A DNA stretch of 64,000 nt, from the NCBI RefSeq assembly GCF_002102355.1, contig NZ_LQPT01000019.1, positions 124,001 to 188,000 of the forward strand. Reading direction: 5' to 3'. The stretch is from Mycobacterium sherrisii (GTDB taxonomy: Bacteria > Actinomycetota > Actinomycetes > Mycobacteriales > Mycobacteriaceae). The position numbers and the translations under genes are program-made. Below, one piece after another: positions 9,141 to 17,624 of the stretch (position 1 is its first letter; the number at the start of each line of letters is the position of its first letter). The notes beneath the pieces are model-generated. The model had not been told where the DNA came from. It saw only the letters and a list, made by a program, of their open reading frames with translations, and searched no databases.

Positions 9141-10217
9141 ATGCCCATTCGCGTCGTCCAGTTGGGCACCGGCAATGTCGGTATCCACGCGTTGAGAGCA
9201 CTCATCACCAACCCCGCCTTCGAGCTCACCGGCGTGTGGGTGTCCTCGGATTCCAAGGCCGGCAAGGATGCGGCGGAGCTTGCCGGACTTGCGGATTCGA
9301 CCGGCGTGCTGGCCAGCACCGATCTGGATGCCGTGCTGGCCACCGGGCCGCAGTGCGCGGTGTACAACGCCCTGGCCGATAACCGGTTGCCCGAGGCGCT
9401 CGAGGACTACCGCCGGGCGCTGGCGGCCGGCATCAACATCGTTGGCAGCGGCCCGGTCTTTTTGCAGTATCCGTGGGAGGTCATCCCGCAAGAGCTCATC
9501 CAGCCGCTGGAAGATGCTGCCCGCGAGGGCAATTCGAGCGTTTACGTCAACGGCATCGATCCCGGCTTCGCCAACGATCTGCTGCCGTTGGCCCTGGCCG
9601 GCACCTGCCAGAACATTCAACAGGTGCGGTGCATGGAGATCGTCGACTACGCGACCTACGACAGCGCCGAGGTGATGTTCGACGTCATGGGATTCGGGAA
9701 GCCGATGGACGACATCCCGATGCTGTTGCAACCCGGCGTGTTGAGTTTGGCGTGGGGATCGGTGGTCCGGCAGTTGGCGGCGGGACTGGGCGTCTCGCTC
9801 GACGAGGTTACCCAGGAATACGTCCGGGTGCCGGCGCGCGAGGATTTCGATATCGCGTCGGGGCACATCGCCGAGGGCACCGCGGCGGCGCTGCGCTTCG
9901 AAGTGAAGGGGATGGTCGACGAGCGCCCGGTCGTCGTCCTGGAACACGTGACCCGGCTGCGCGAGGACCTGTGTCCACAGTGGCCGCAGCCTGCCCAGCC
10001 GGGCGGGTCCTACCGCGTCGAGATCACCGGCGAACCGTCGTACGCCATGGACGTCTGCCTGGGTAGCCGCAAGGGCGATCACAACCATGCGGGATTGGTC
10101 GCCACCGCCATGCGGGTGGTCAACGCGATCCCCGCCGTGGTGGCCGCCCCGCCCGGGATCGTGACCGCTCTCGACCTTCCGCTGATCACCGGCAGGGGGC
10201 TGTATTCGCCGGAGTGA
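9141..10217 (+). CDS. NAD(P)H-dependent amine dehydrogenase / dihydrodipicolinate-reductase-like protein (Rv0926c-like)
   Basis: 358 residues from the ATG at 9141, which follows GAAGGAG; a GTG at 9126 would add five residues. The N-terminal Rossmann motif is V-Q-L-G-T-G-N-V-G at about residues 5-13. The protein resembles the mycobacterial diaminopimelate/dihydrodipicolinate reductase-like family (2,4-diaminopentanoate dehydrogenase fold). N-G-I-D-P-G-F-A-N-D marks the middle. The substrate is unknown. Gene order SDR, this gene, next gene, mntH is the same as Rv0927c-Rv0924c. Confidence 0.8.
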   Translation: MPIRVVQLGTGNVGIHALRALITNPAFELTGVWVSSDSKAGKDAAELAGLADSTGVLASTDLDAVLATGPQCAVYNALADNRLPEALEDYRRALAAGINIVGSGPVFLQYPWEVIPQELIQPLEDAAREGNSSVYVNGIDPGFANDLLPLALAGTCQNIQQVRCMEIVDYATYDSAEVMFDVMGFGKPMDDIPMLLQPGVLSLAWGSVVRQLAAGLGVSLDEVTQEYVRVPAREDFDIASGHIAEGTAAALRFEVKGMVDERPVVVLEHVTRLREDLCPQWPQPAQPGGSYRVEITGEPSYAMDVCLGSRKGDHNHAGLVATAMRVVNAIPAVVAAPPGIVTALDLPLITGRGLYSPE

Positions 10218-10305
10218 TCCAGGCCACGGCATGAACCGTGCCGGTTCGACGTTGCCCTGTTCGACTGTCCCGGCCGAAGGGGCAACGGGGCCGAAGGGGA
10301 ACGCG

Positions 10306-11019
10306 ATGTCGAAGCGGCGGGTGCTGGTCACCGGGGCGTCGAAGGGAATCGGGCGTGCGGTGGTCGACCGCCTGGTGGCCGACGGCCACGAGCCCATCGG
10401 ATTGGCGCGCAGCGCACCGTCGGACTTTCCCGGCGAGTTTCGCGCGGTGGATTTGGCCGACCGGCAGGCGACGGCGGCCGTGCTCGAGCAGATCGTCGCC
10501 GACGGCCCGGTCGACGCGGTGGTCAACAATGTCGGGCTGGCACGGTTCGGCCACATCGGCTCGGTCGATCTGGACGATCTCTCGCTCGCCTACGACATGA
10601 ACGTGCGCACCGCGGTCCAGGTGGTCCAGGCCGCGCTGCCCGGCATGGTCGAGGCGGGATGGGGACGCATCGTCAACGTCAGCAGCCTGACGACACTCGG
10701 CGTGGCCGAACGAACCCCCTATGCCGCGGCCAAGGGTGCTTTGGAGACGGCGACTCGTATCTGGGCGCGCGAGCTCGCGCCGTCGGGCATCACCGTCAAC
10801 GCGGTGGCCCCGGGCCCGACGGAGACCGAGATGTACCGCGAGCGCAGCCCCGTCGGATCGGAGCGCGAAGCCCTTCTGCTCAGGGGCATTCCGCTGCAGC
10901 GCGTCGGCACTCCCGCCGAAATTGCCCACGTGATTTGCACATTGCTGCACGAGGATGCGGGCTACGTGACCGGTCAGATCATTCGGGTCGACGGCGGCGG
11001 CAGCATCGGCGCCACCTAA
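10306..11019 (+). CDS. SDR family oxidoreductase
   Basis: 237 residues from the ATG at 10306, preceded by GAAGGGGA at 10293-10300; an upstream ATG at 10231 is in frame but adds an unconserved stretch. It has the FabG-like cofactor motif T-G-A-S-K-G-I-G at about residues 8-15 and N-N-V-G at about 74-77. The catalytic set S-S-L...Y-A-A-A-K lies at about 126-146. The end, Y-V-T-G-Q-I-I-R-V-D-G-G, is typical of 3-oxoacyl reductase-like SDRs. It occupies the place of Rv0925c next to mntH. Substrate unknown. Confidence 0.85.
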   Translation: MSKRRVLVTGASKGIGRAVVDRLVADGHEPIGLARSAPSDFPGEFRAVDLADRQATAAVLEQIVADGPVDAVVNNVGLARFGHIGSVDLDDLSLAYDMNVRTAVQVVQAALPGMVEAGWGRIVNVSSLTTLGVAERTPYAAAKGALETATRIWARELAPSGITVNAVAPGPTETEMYRERSPVGSEREALLLRGIPLQRVGTPAEIAHVICTLLHEDAGYVTGQIIRVDGGGSIGAT

Positions 11020-11040
11020 CCCCGGCGCGCCGCAGCCGCA

Positions 11041-11053
11041 GGTATCGGATACC
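11041..11053. promoter_or_regulatory. short palindrome upstream of mntH
   Basis: GGTATCGGATACC is a perfect 6+1+6 palindrome, 42 bases before the mntH start and followed by a T-rich run. It could be an operator or a weak terminator-like structure for the SDR gene. It does not resemble the IdeR box. Low support. Confidence 0.3.
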
Positions 11054-11094
11054 CTCACTTTTTCATTCGGTAATGCGGATCGAAGGTCGGTCAG

Positions 11095-12324
11095 TTGACG
11101 CAGGACACCCGGGCCTCGTTCAAGGCAAGCTGGTATTTGCTCGGGCCGGCATTCGTCGCCGCCATCGCCTACGTCGATCCGGGCAACGTCGCGGCAAATG
11201 TCAGCTCCGGCGCGCAGCTGGGTTATCTGCTGCTGTGGGTAATCGTCGCTGCCAACGTGATGGCCGGGTTGGTGCAATATTTGTCGGCCAAACTCGGGCT
11301 GGTGACAGGACGGTCGCTGCCCGCGGCGATCGGTAAGGACATGGGCCGCCCGCTGCGGCTGACCTTTTGGGCACAAGCCGAAATCGTCGCGATTGCAACC
11401 GATGTCGCCGAAGTCATCGGCGGAGCGATCGCGTTGCGGATCCTGTTCGGGCTGCCGTTGCCGCTCGGCGGGGTGATCACCGGGGTCATCTCGATGCTGC
11501 TGTTGGCCATCAAAGACCGCCGCGGACAGCTCATCTTCGAACGTGTCATCACCGGATTGTTGCTGATCATCGCGGTGGGGTTCGCCGCCAGCTTCTTCGT
11601 CACCACCCCGCCGCCGGGTGCCATGCTCGCCGGCCTGGTGCCCCGGTTCCAGGGCACGGAAAGCGTGCTGCTGGCGGCCGCCATCCTGGGCGCCACCGTG
11701 ATGCCGCACGCCGTGTACATGCACTCCGGCCTAGTGCTGGATCGCCACGGGCATCCCGAGCCCGGCCGCGAACGGCGCTGGCTATTGCGGGTTACCCGCG
11801 TGGACGTGGTGTTGGCGATGGCCGTCGCGGGGACGGTGAACGCCGCGATCTTGCTGGTCGCCGCGATCAATCTGCGCGGGCAGCAAGACATCGCCTCGAT
11901 CGACCGGGCCTACAGCGCGATCCACGGCACGCTCGGCCCGACCATCGCGGTGCTGTTCGCGGTCGGCCTGCTCGCATCGGGCCTGGCGTCCTCGTCGGTG
12001 GGTGCCTACGCCGGCGCCATGATCATGCAGGGCCTGCTGCATCGATCGATACCGATGATGGTGCGCCGATTGGTCACGCTGTGCCCGGCCGTGGCGCTGC
12101 TGGCGTTCGGACTCGATCCCACCCGGTCGTTGGTGATCTCCCAAGTGGTGCTGTCCTTTGGTATCCCGTTCGCGGTACTGCCGCTGGTACGGCTCACCAG
12201 CAATCGCAAGCTGATGGGCGACGACACCAATCACCCCATCACGACTGCCATCGGCTGGGCGGTCGCATTGTTGGTCACGCTGCTGAATGTGGTGCTGATC
12301 TATCTGACCGTGCAGGGGCGGTAG
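11095..12324 (+). CDS. mntH: Nramp-family divalent metal:H+ symporter MntH
   Basis: A 409-residue integral membrane protein with about 11 spans, importing Mn2+ (and Fe2+) with protons. Both metal-site motifs of Nramp are present: D-P-G-N in TM1 at about residues 26-29, and M-P-H-A-V-Y-M-H-S in TM6 at about 203-211. The start is a TTG at 11095 with GAAGG upstream. It corresponds to H37Rv Rv0924c (mramp), and the order with the three preceding genes is conserved. Beyond it the H37Rv gene order stops and the accessory segment of this window begins. Confidence 0.93.
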   Translation: MTQDTRASFKASWYLLGPAFVAAIAYVDPGNVAANVSSGAQLGYLLLWVIVAANVMAGLVQYLSAKLGLVTGRSLPAAIGKDMGRPLRLTFWAQAEIVAIATDVAEVIGGAIALRILFGLPLPLGGVITGVISMLLLAIKDRRGQLIFERVITGLLLIIAVGFAASFFVTTPPPGAMLAGLVPRFQGTESVLLAAAILGATVMPHAVYMHSGLVLDRHGHPEPGRERRWLLRVTRVDVVLAMAVAGTVNAAILLVAAINLRGQQDIASIDRAYSAIHGTLGPTIAVLFAVGLLASGLASSSVGAYAGAMIMQGLLHRSIPMMVRRLVTLCPAVALLAFGLDPTRSLVISQVVLSFGIPFAVLPLVRLTSNRKLMGDDTNHPITTAIGWAVALLVTLLNVVLIYLTVQGR

Positions 12325-12412
12325 GCAATGCTTCGCGCTGCGGGACAGCCAACCCGATGAGATGCTGCTTCGAACGCATCCAGAGCACATCCAGAGCAAA
12401 GGACCCCACACC

Positions 12413-12637
12413 ATGAAAGCTCGAGTAGTGATGGCCGCGGTCGGGACGGCGAGCGCGGCGCTGGCCGCTGCCGTCATGTGGAGCGCCCCGTCGGCCTCGG
12501 CCGAGACCCCCTACTGCAGTGGACTTGGCAACCCCCAGCAAGTCCACGAATGCAACTGCGGATTCGACTTTGCTCCGGGCACTCAGGAACTTCACGATTG
12601 CTTGGCCGGAAACGCGGTCCCGGCGCCCAAACCGTAA
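12413..12637 (+). CDS. small secreted cysteine-containing protein, unknown function
   Basis: A 74-residue protein with a Sec-type signal peptide (M-K-A-R, hydrophobic alanine-rich core, A-S-A-E cleavage region about residue 30). The mature part is about 44 residues with four cysteines (C-S-G, E-C-N-C-G, D-C-L), which could form two disulfides outside the cell. The start at 12413 follows AAAGGA. I do not recognise a family. Its neighbour is another small secreted protein in the same direction. Confidence 0.65.
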   Translation: MKARVVMAAVGTASAALAAAVMWSAPSASAETPYCSGLGNPQQVHECNCGFDFAPGTQELHDCLAGNAVPAPKP

Positions 12638-12762
12638 AGCAGCCGACGCGCCTTGTGGTCTGGCACAGGATTCGCCCAGGCTTTTTCGGCTTTTCATTTG
12701 CCCGCCGCTTCGAGCGCGCAAACTGACGCGACCCGCACGACGACGGAAGGGAAACGCGTCCC

Positions 12763-13083
12763 ATGCCCGCACCCCTCTGGCTGGCACGACTAGCGGCCCC
12801 CTTCCTGATCGGCACCGCCCTGGTGACGACCGCGGCAGTGGCGGCCGCCGACGCGGTCGACGACGGATTCCTGGTCAAGATGCGCGGCCTCGGGTTCAGC
12901 TGGCCGCCCAATGAGGACAACGACATCATCCTGATGGCGCACCATATTTGTGCCGACCGGTGGAATGCCTGGTCGTCCCAACAGATTGCCGACGACGTGC
13001 ACAACACATTGGGCCCGCGCGGCGTCAGCTTCGGTGACGTCGCGGCGATGGTGAACCTCGCCGTGGCCACCTATTGCCCGTAG
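12763..13083 (+). CDS. secreted DUF732-domain protein
   Basis: A 106-residue exported protein: signal peptide to about A-A-D near residue 30, then a DUF732 domain. Family features are D-x-x-F-L-x-x-M-R-x-x-G near the start, H-H-I-C in the middle and a terminal T-Y-C-P, so two cysteines probably form a disulfide. DUF732 proteins are abundant in mycobacteria and their function is unknown. The gene converges on a lipoprotein gene 25 bases away. Related domains occur in this window at 16314, 17625 and 51609. Confidence 0.8.
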   Translation: MPAPLWLARLAAPFLIGTALVTTAAVAAADAVDDGFLVKMRGLGFSWPPNEDNDIILMAHHICADRWNAWSSQQIADDVHNTLGPRGVSFGDVAAMVNLAVATYCP

Positions 13084-13108
13084 CAGTGTCCGTAGCGCCG
13101 GGCGACCG

Positions 13109-13492
13109 TCAGCCAACCTTGGCCCACGTGCCGCAACCGCGGGTCACGAAGGCGGTGTCCGTCGGCAGGATCGCGACCACCTGCTGGCCATCGCCGACGC
13201 TGTTGTCGATCACATCGCTGGTATTCAGGCTTCTCAGCCGAGCCCAGTAGCAGGAAGAGCCGCCGTCGGTGCGATAGGTGCCCGGCGCGATGTCGGTGTT
13301 GACCAGGAAGGTGCCGTTTGCCGGCATCGTGGTCTTCGGTCCCGGCGGCGGTGGCGGGGTCGCGGTGACCGTGACGGTGTGGGTGACCGGTGGCACGGTG
13401 GATGTCACGGTGGTGGCCGTCGGGTTCGTTGTGTCGCCGCACCCCGCAAGGGCGGCGACCACGCCGATGATCGCGATGAGCTTCCCTCGCAT
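13109..13492 (-). CDS. small lipoprotein, unknown function
   Basis: A 127-residue lipoprotein: M-R-G-K-L-I, hydrophobic core, lipobox A-L-A-G-C with Cys at about residue 18. A Thr/Val/Pro-rich linker covers about residues 22-55. A compact C-terminal domain contains I-A-P-G-T-Y-R-T-D-G-G-S-S-C-Y-W-A-R-L and a second Cys near the end. That I-x-P-G-x-Y-x-T...C-Y-W-x-R core recurs in many actinobacterial exported proteins. The function is unknown. Confidence 0.72.
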   Translation of the reverse strand: MRGKLIAIIGVVAALAGCGDTTNPTATTVTSTVPPVTHTVTVTATPPPPPGPKTTMPANGTFLVNTDIAPGTYRTDGGSSCYWARLRSLNTSDVIDNSVGDGQQVVAILPTDTAFVTRGCGTWAKVG

Positions 13493-13649
13493 GGAAAGCT
13501 ATTTTCCCGTCGACATTGCCGGGCCGCTCGCAGGGGCCTTCCGAATCATTTGCGCGACATCCGGCATTTCGACATGCGCCTCCTTTTACATAGCTATGCG
13601 AAGCACATAGGCTCAGCTCGTGCCAATTTGCCCAACGGTGAGCAGCTGA

Positions 13650-14714
13650 ATGCGGACGCGCCGGCATGCTTACTTCGCATATGGGTCGAACCTGTGCGTC
13701 AAGCAGATGGCGCGGCGCTGTCCCGACGCGGCCGACCCGCGGCCGGCAGTCTTGTCCGACCATGAGTGGCTGATCAATCAGCGCGGCGTGGCAACCGTCG
13801 AACCGATCGCCGGCACCGAGGTGCACGGCGTGCTCTGGCAGGTTTCCGATCACGACCTGACCGTCTTGGACAGCGCCGAGGGTGTTCCGGTGCGTTACCG
13901 CCGAGACCGGCTGACCGTGCACACCGACGGCGGGCCGTCACCGGCGTGGGTGTACATCGACCACCGGGTGACTCCCGGACCGCCTCGTCCGGGTTACTTG
14001 CCAATCATCATCGACGGCGCGGTCCAGCACGGGCTTCCGCAACGTTGGATCGACTATCTGCGGCGCTGGGATCCGGCGAACTGGCCGCGCCCGGCTGCCG
14101 CTAGATCGTCGACCGAGGCTGGGCCACAGTCGCTTTCGGAACTGCTGAGCGCGCCCGGGGTGGTCGAGCAAAGTCGACTGCGGTCGCGGTTCGGCTTCCT
14201 GGCCATCCACGGCGGCGGGCTGGAACAGATGACCGACGTCATCGCCGAACGCGCGGCCGAGGCGGCCGGCGCGTCGGTGTACCTGGTGCGGCATCCCGAC
14301 CGCTACCCGCACCACTTGCCGTCGTCGCGGTTCGACCCCGCCGAGTCGCCCCGGCTGGCCGAGTTCCTCGACCACGTCGACGTCGCCGTCTCGCTGCACG
14401 GCTACGGCCGCATCGGGCGCAGCACACAGCTGCTGGCCGGTGGCCGCAACCGCGCGCTGGCCGCGTGCCTCGCCCGGCACATTCAGCTCAAGGGCTATGC
14501 GGTGGTCACCGACCTCGACGACATTCCGATGGAACTGCGGGGGTTACATCCGGACAACCCGGTCAACCGGGTACGCGACGGCGGCACCCAGCTGGAGTTG
14601 TCGGTTCGCGTTCGGGGTCTCAGTCCGCGCAGCCCGCTGCCGGGTGCTGATGGCCTGTCGTCGGTCACGTCTGCCCTGGTGCAGGGCCTGGTGGCCGCGG
14701 CTCGCTCCTGGTAA
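13650..14714 (+). CDS. fusion of gamma-glutamylcyclotransferase-like and poly-gamma-glutamate hydrolase-like domains
   Basis: 354 residues in two parts. Residues about 7-150 have the gamma-glutamylcyclotransferase fold signature Y-F-A-Y-G-S-N-L at 8-15, with G-V-L-W-Q-V and L-D-x-x-E-G. GGCT enzymes cyclise the gamma-glutamyl group to 5-oxoproline. Residues about 180-354 resemble the zinc poly-gamma-glutamate hydrolase family (PghP-like): A-I-H-G-G-G-L-E-Q-M-T-D at about 188-199, V-S-L-H-G-Y at about 246-251, and L-R-G-L-H-P-D-N-P-V-N-R. The paired His/Glu and His residues fit zinc ligands. One protein could cut gamma-linked chains and release 5-oxoproline; this is inference. It is followed closely by the F420 enzyme. 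Confidence 0.75.
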   Translation: MRTRRHAYFAYGSNLCVKQMARRCPDAADPRPAVLSDHEWLINQRGVATVEPIAGTEVHGVLWQVSDHDLTVLDSAEGVPVRYRRDRLTVHTDGGPSPAWVYIDHRVTPGPPRPGYLPIIIDGAVQHGLPQRWIDYLRRWDPANWPRPAAARSSTEAGPQSLSELLSAPGVVEQSRLRSRFGFLAIHGGGLEQMTDVIAERAAEAAGASVYLVRHPDRYPHHLPSSRFDPAESPRLAEFLDHVDVAVSLHGYGRIGRSTQLLAGGRNRALAACLARHIQLKGYAVVTDLDDIPMELRGLHPDNPVNRVRDGGTQLELSVRVRGLSPRSPLPGADGLSSVTSALVQGLVAAARSW

Positions 14715-14741
14715 TTGTTTGGGCTTTTGATACGGAGGTTG

Positions 14742-15563
14742 ATGGTGGCCAAGGACTTTCGCTTTGGGATGAGCATGCGCTTCTACAAATCACGCGAGGC
14801 GCTGCTGGACAAGGCCAAGCGCGCTGAAGACGCAGGATTCGACATCCTTTGTGTGCCCGATCATTTGGGTGCAGCGGCACCGTTCCCGACCCTGACCGCG
14901 GTCGCGATGGCCACCACCACGCTGCGGCTGAGCATGTACGTGCTCAATGCCGCGTTCTACAAGCCGGCCCTGCTCAGTCGCGACATGCAAGCCCTCGACT
15001 TGCTCAGCGACGGTCGGCTCGAGATCGGTCTGGGAACCGGCTACGTGCGCGAAGAGTTCGAAGCCGCGGAGATCCCGTATCCCAGCGCGGGCGCCCGGGT
15101 CGATCACCTCGAACACATGACGAAGTACCTCAAGCAACACCACCCGTCGACGCCGCTGATCATCGCCGGCAATGGCGACCGGGTGCTAACCATCGCGGCC
15201 CGCAACGCCGACATCATCGGGTTGACCGGTTCCAAGGTGCGCGCCGTCGACGACCCTTTCGCCGAACGCATCGACTTCGTCCGCAACGCCGCCCGGGACC
15301 GCTTCGATTCACTCGAGCTGAACCTGGCCATCACCGCAATGCCGCGGGTCGGTGAGACCGAGCCGGATTTGAAGCTGACCCGCAGTTACGCCCCGGACCT
15401 GTCCGACGAGCAGATCCTTTCCCAGCCCGCGGTGCTCAGCGGTTCGCCCCGCGAGATTGCCGATACCTTGCTGGGATATCGGGAGAAGTACGGGGTGTCC
15501 TCCTTCACCGTGCAGGACAACAACATCGACAACTTCGCCAAGGTCATCGCGGAACTGCGCTGA
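14742..15563 (+). CDS. LLM-class F420-dependent oxidoreductase
   Basis: About 273 residues of a luciferase-like TIM-barrel enzyme, usually F420-dependent in mycobacteria. Seen: G-M-S-M-R near the start, A-x-x-A-E-D-A-G-F-D-I-L-C-V-P-D-H-L-G, and the family signature L-S-D-G-R-L-E-I-G-L-G-T-G-Y at about residues 88-101. I place the start at ATG 14742 or GTG 14745, both next to GGAGG at 14734-14738; the longer frame from 14715 has no site. The substrate is unknown. The end lies 54 bases before the tRNA gene. Confidence 0.85.
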   Translation: MVAKDFRFGMSMRFYKSREALLDKAKRAEDAGFDILCVPDHLGAAAPFPTLTAVAMATTTLRLSMYVLNAAFYKPALLSRDMQALDLLSDGRLEIGLGTGYVREEFEAAEIPYPSAGARVDHLEHMTKYLKQHHPSTPLIIAGNGDRVLTIAARNADIIGLTGSKVRAVDDPFAERIDFVRNAARDRFDSLELNLAITAMPRVGETEPDLKLTRSYAPDLSDEQILSQPAVLSGSPREIADTLLGYREKYGVSSFTVQDNNIDNFAKVIAELR

Positions 15564-15617
15564 CAAACTGCGGCAATCGGTCCTGGGTTTGCCGTCCCGG
15601 TATGCTCAGGCCCGTCC

Positions 15618-15690
15618 GCCCTCGTAGCTCAGGGGATAGAGCACGGCTCTCCTAAAGCCGGTGTCGCAGGTTCGAATCCTGCCGGGGGCA
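15618..15690 (+). tRNA. tRNA-Arg (anticodon CCT)
   Basis: 73 bases fold as a complete cloverleaf. The acceptor stem pairs GCCCTCG with CGGGGGC, with discriminator A at 15690 and no encoded CCA. The D-arm is GCTC/GAGC. The anticodon stem is CGGCT/AGCCG with loop CTCCTAA and anticodon CCT at 15651-15653. The T-arm is GCAGG-TTCGAAT-CCTGC. It reads AGG codons. tRNA-Arg genes are common integration points, and the sequence right after it carries an insertion-sequence terminus scar. Confidence 0.96.
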
Positions 15691-16313
15691 CTTTTGTCAT
15701 GTATTACCTCGGGTGATGCTTGGCATATCTATGTCGGGTGACGGGCGACAGTGTTTCGGTTGATGCTTGACAGTTACTTCGGTTGATCCTTGACACTCCT
15801 AGATAAGAAACCCACCGCACCGCGATGAGGTCTACGCCGAATGTGACTTCGTCTCAAGATATTTGACGCGCTGGCGGGTCGGCCACAGGTGAGTCACACG
15901 CGAACTACAGGTACCTCCCAACCAGCGCGCAGCCCCTCGTAAGTTCTGTGGTTCATCCTCAAATCAAGTTGAACAAAACAGGCGTAGCGAGCCGGTCGCC
16001 ACGTCAGCGTGGCATTGATCCATCGCGCCGTCGCCAAACACTGGCCCAAAACAGGTAGCGGACCGTGCTCATGCCAACGAATGGTGCTCGCAACCGAGCG
16101 GGTTGGCGAACGTCAATGCGATCCCACACACTTCTACGCCCCGGCATACGGCCGGGTGCCGGTTACGCGGTACTTCGACCGCGCCGTGGCACGTCCGTCC
16201 CGGCGGCCACGGCCTTGGCTGTGAACTCTGACTCAAACGCCGGCCTCGCATCACTGCGCGGCGCGGTCGCCTCCCCGCAGATAACACCCCTCGCAGAACG
16301 GAAACCCCTAACC
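15691..16313. other. non-coding stretch after the tRNA: IS scar plus duplicated promoter region
   Basis: 623 bases without a convincing gene. The first 105 bases hold three copies of an IS21-like terminal repeat (separate entry). From about 15915 the sequence is an imperfect duplicate of the region upstream of the second DUF732-like gene: both share GCGTAGCGAGCCGGTCGC, AAAACAGGT-GCGGAC and the GAGCGGG-TGGC-AA-GTCAAT block. This segment is presumably the promoter and leader of the secreted protein at 16314. Open frames across it lack start signals. Confidence 0.6.
15708..15795. mobile_element. IS21-family-like terminus remnant (three related repeats, no transposase)
   Basis: Three related 18-base repeats lie at 15708-15725, 15755-15772 and 15778-15795. 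The last two read TTCGGTTGATGCTTGACA and the same with CC in place of GC; the first is degenerate. Read on the minus strand, the outer one starts TGTCAAG-ATCAACCGAA. Multiple short repeats at each end, beginning TG, are characteristic of IS21-family elements. No istA/istB reading frames and no opposite end are present, so it is a relic abutting the tRNA. Confidence 0.5.
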
Positions 16314-16934
16314 ATGTTCACTGGCATCACCACTCGCGTCGGCTCCGCAGTTACCGCCTTTGCGGTGCTAGTCGGCGCCGCAATGCTGCAGGCGGGCACG
16401 GCGGCGGCCAGCCCCAGCCAGGATGACAAATTTCTGGCGCTGCTCACTGAAGAAGGCATCCCGCCTGTCTCGGGCGTGCCGGCACTGATCGACACAGCCC
16501 ACCAGATCTGCGGGTTGCTTGGCGGGGGCAAGTCGCCGGATGCGGTAGTACGGGCGCTGGTGAACAACGCTGACGCGGTGACGCCGGGGGCCGACCCGGG
16601 CAGGCTCGCACGCAGCGAGACCCTTTTCCTCAAGGCCGCGGTGGCGGCCTACTGCCCAGGCAGCCCCGCAGGATGGAATGGGCAGCACCGGTTTGTACTT
16701 GCGTCGTTTTCGCAGGGAGTTTCCGAACCCGCGCCGGGTCCGGTCCCGCGGGTCCCGAACGCAAATCGACTGATTTCACCGCACGTGCTGGCGCCCGCGC
16801 ACCCGCCGCAGCGGCTACCTCAGGTCGTCGGAACCCCGCCCGGCCAACGTGGCGGCGCCGGTTCTGGCGGTGGTGTTGGCGGCCCTACCACCAAGCCACC
16901 CTCGGAGCCGGGCGTCATCACCCTTGCACCCTGA
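16314..16934 (+). CDS. secreted DUF732-like protein with Pro/Gly-rich tail (copy 1)
   Basis: 206 residues. The signal peptide runs to about A-A-A-S-P near residue 29. The DUF732-like domain at about 30-115 has D-D-K-F-L-A-L-L, a conserved T-A-H-Q-I-C-G-L-L and a terminal A-Y-C-P-G. After it comes a Pro/Gly-rich tail ending in P-G-V-I-T-L-A-P. The start is taken at ATG 16314 because the paralogue at 17625 begins identically (M-F-x-G-I-x-T-R) and upstream frame residues are not conserved. Function unknown; probably extracellular or cell-wall associated. Confidence 0.8.
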   Translation: MFTGITTRVGSAVTAFAVLVGAAMLQAGTAAASPSQDDKFLALLTEEGIPPVSGVPALIDTAHQICGLLGGGKSPDAVVRALVNNADAVTPGADPGRLARSETLFLKAAVAAYCPGSPAGWNGQHRFVLASFSQGVSEPAPGPVPRVPNANRLISPHVLAPAHPPQRLPQVVGTPPGQRGGAGSGGGVGGPTTKPPSEPGVITLAP

Positions 16935-17624
16935 AGGCGCAATCGATCTCTGCCACAGGCGATTCCAACCGCTTCGAAATCCGTTGCCGCACAGCGCTGA
17001 ACTACGGGCACCACAGCCGTCTCACCGGCACCCACGCGGGAACGGGTGATGAAAGTCCGGACCGCGCGGTGGTGCCCACCGCTGCTACCGGCCGACCGAC
17101 TGAGATGTCCAGACAGTGAACTGAAAGAAACGTACAGGTATCTCACAAGTAAAATTCAGTCCCCCGCAAGATATTGCGAGGATGATGAGGTGACGCTGAA
17201 ACAAATTGGGCGTAGCGAGCCGGTCGCGACGTCGTTGAGGCAGCTGTCCATCGCGTATCCGCCCAGGATTTGCCAGAAAACAGGTGGCGGACGGCTCTGA
17301 AGCCAACGATCCATGCCACTATCCGAGCGGGGTGGCAAATGTCAATTCGGTCCCGCACAGTCGTCAGCCCAGCCGTGCCATCGCATGCAAAGTCTGGCGG
17401 GAACCGGACCGAATCCATCAGGTCCGCGTCAACGCGGGCTAACGGTGGCGCGCGCGGGGTGGGGGTAGTTGGTTCGGGCCGTCCTGGCGGCCACGACTTG
17501 GATGCGCACCCTCATCCGAACGCCGGTCCGGAACCGGGAAGCCCACACGTGCCTGCCCCGGGAGCCAACCCCGGGTGTGGTCGGCATCCCGTCAGGGAAC
17601 GGCCTCAGCAGAACGGAACCTCAC
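16935..17624. other. non-coding stretch between the duplicated secreted-protein genes
   Basis: 690 bases without a supported gene. From about 17130 it repeats the leader of copy 1 (GTAGCGAGCCGGTCGC, AAAACAGGTGGCGGAC, GAGCGGGGTGGCAAATGTCAAT). The part at 16935-17130 shows no recognisable element. The very long conserved leader, about 490 bases before the ATG, could carry a promoter plus an untranslated regulatory region. No riboswitch class was recognised. Confidence 0.5.

Noticed and set aside
8901-11724. Long minus-strand frames of 500-550 codons opposite the SDR/reductase/mntH genes
   Set aside because: They are antisense shadows of well-supported plus-strand genes with clear motifs.
16935-17624. 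Possible riboswitch in the long leaders of the DUF732-like genes
   Set aside because: No known riboswitch core recognised. Kept only as a conserved-leader observation.
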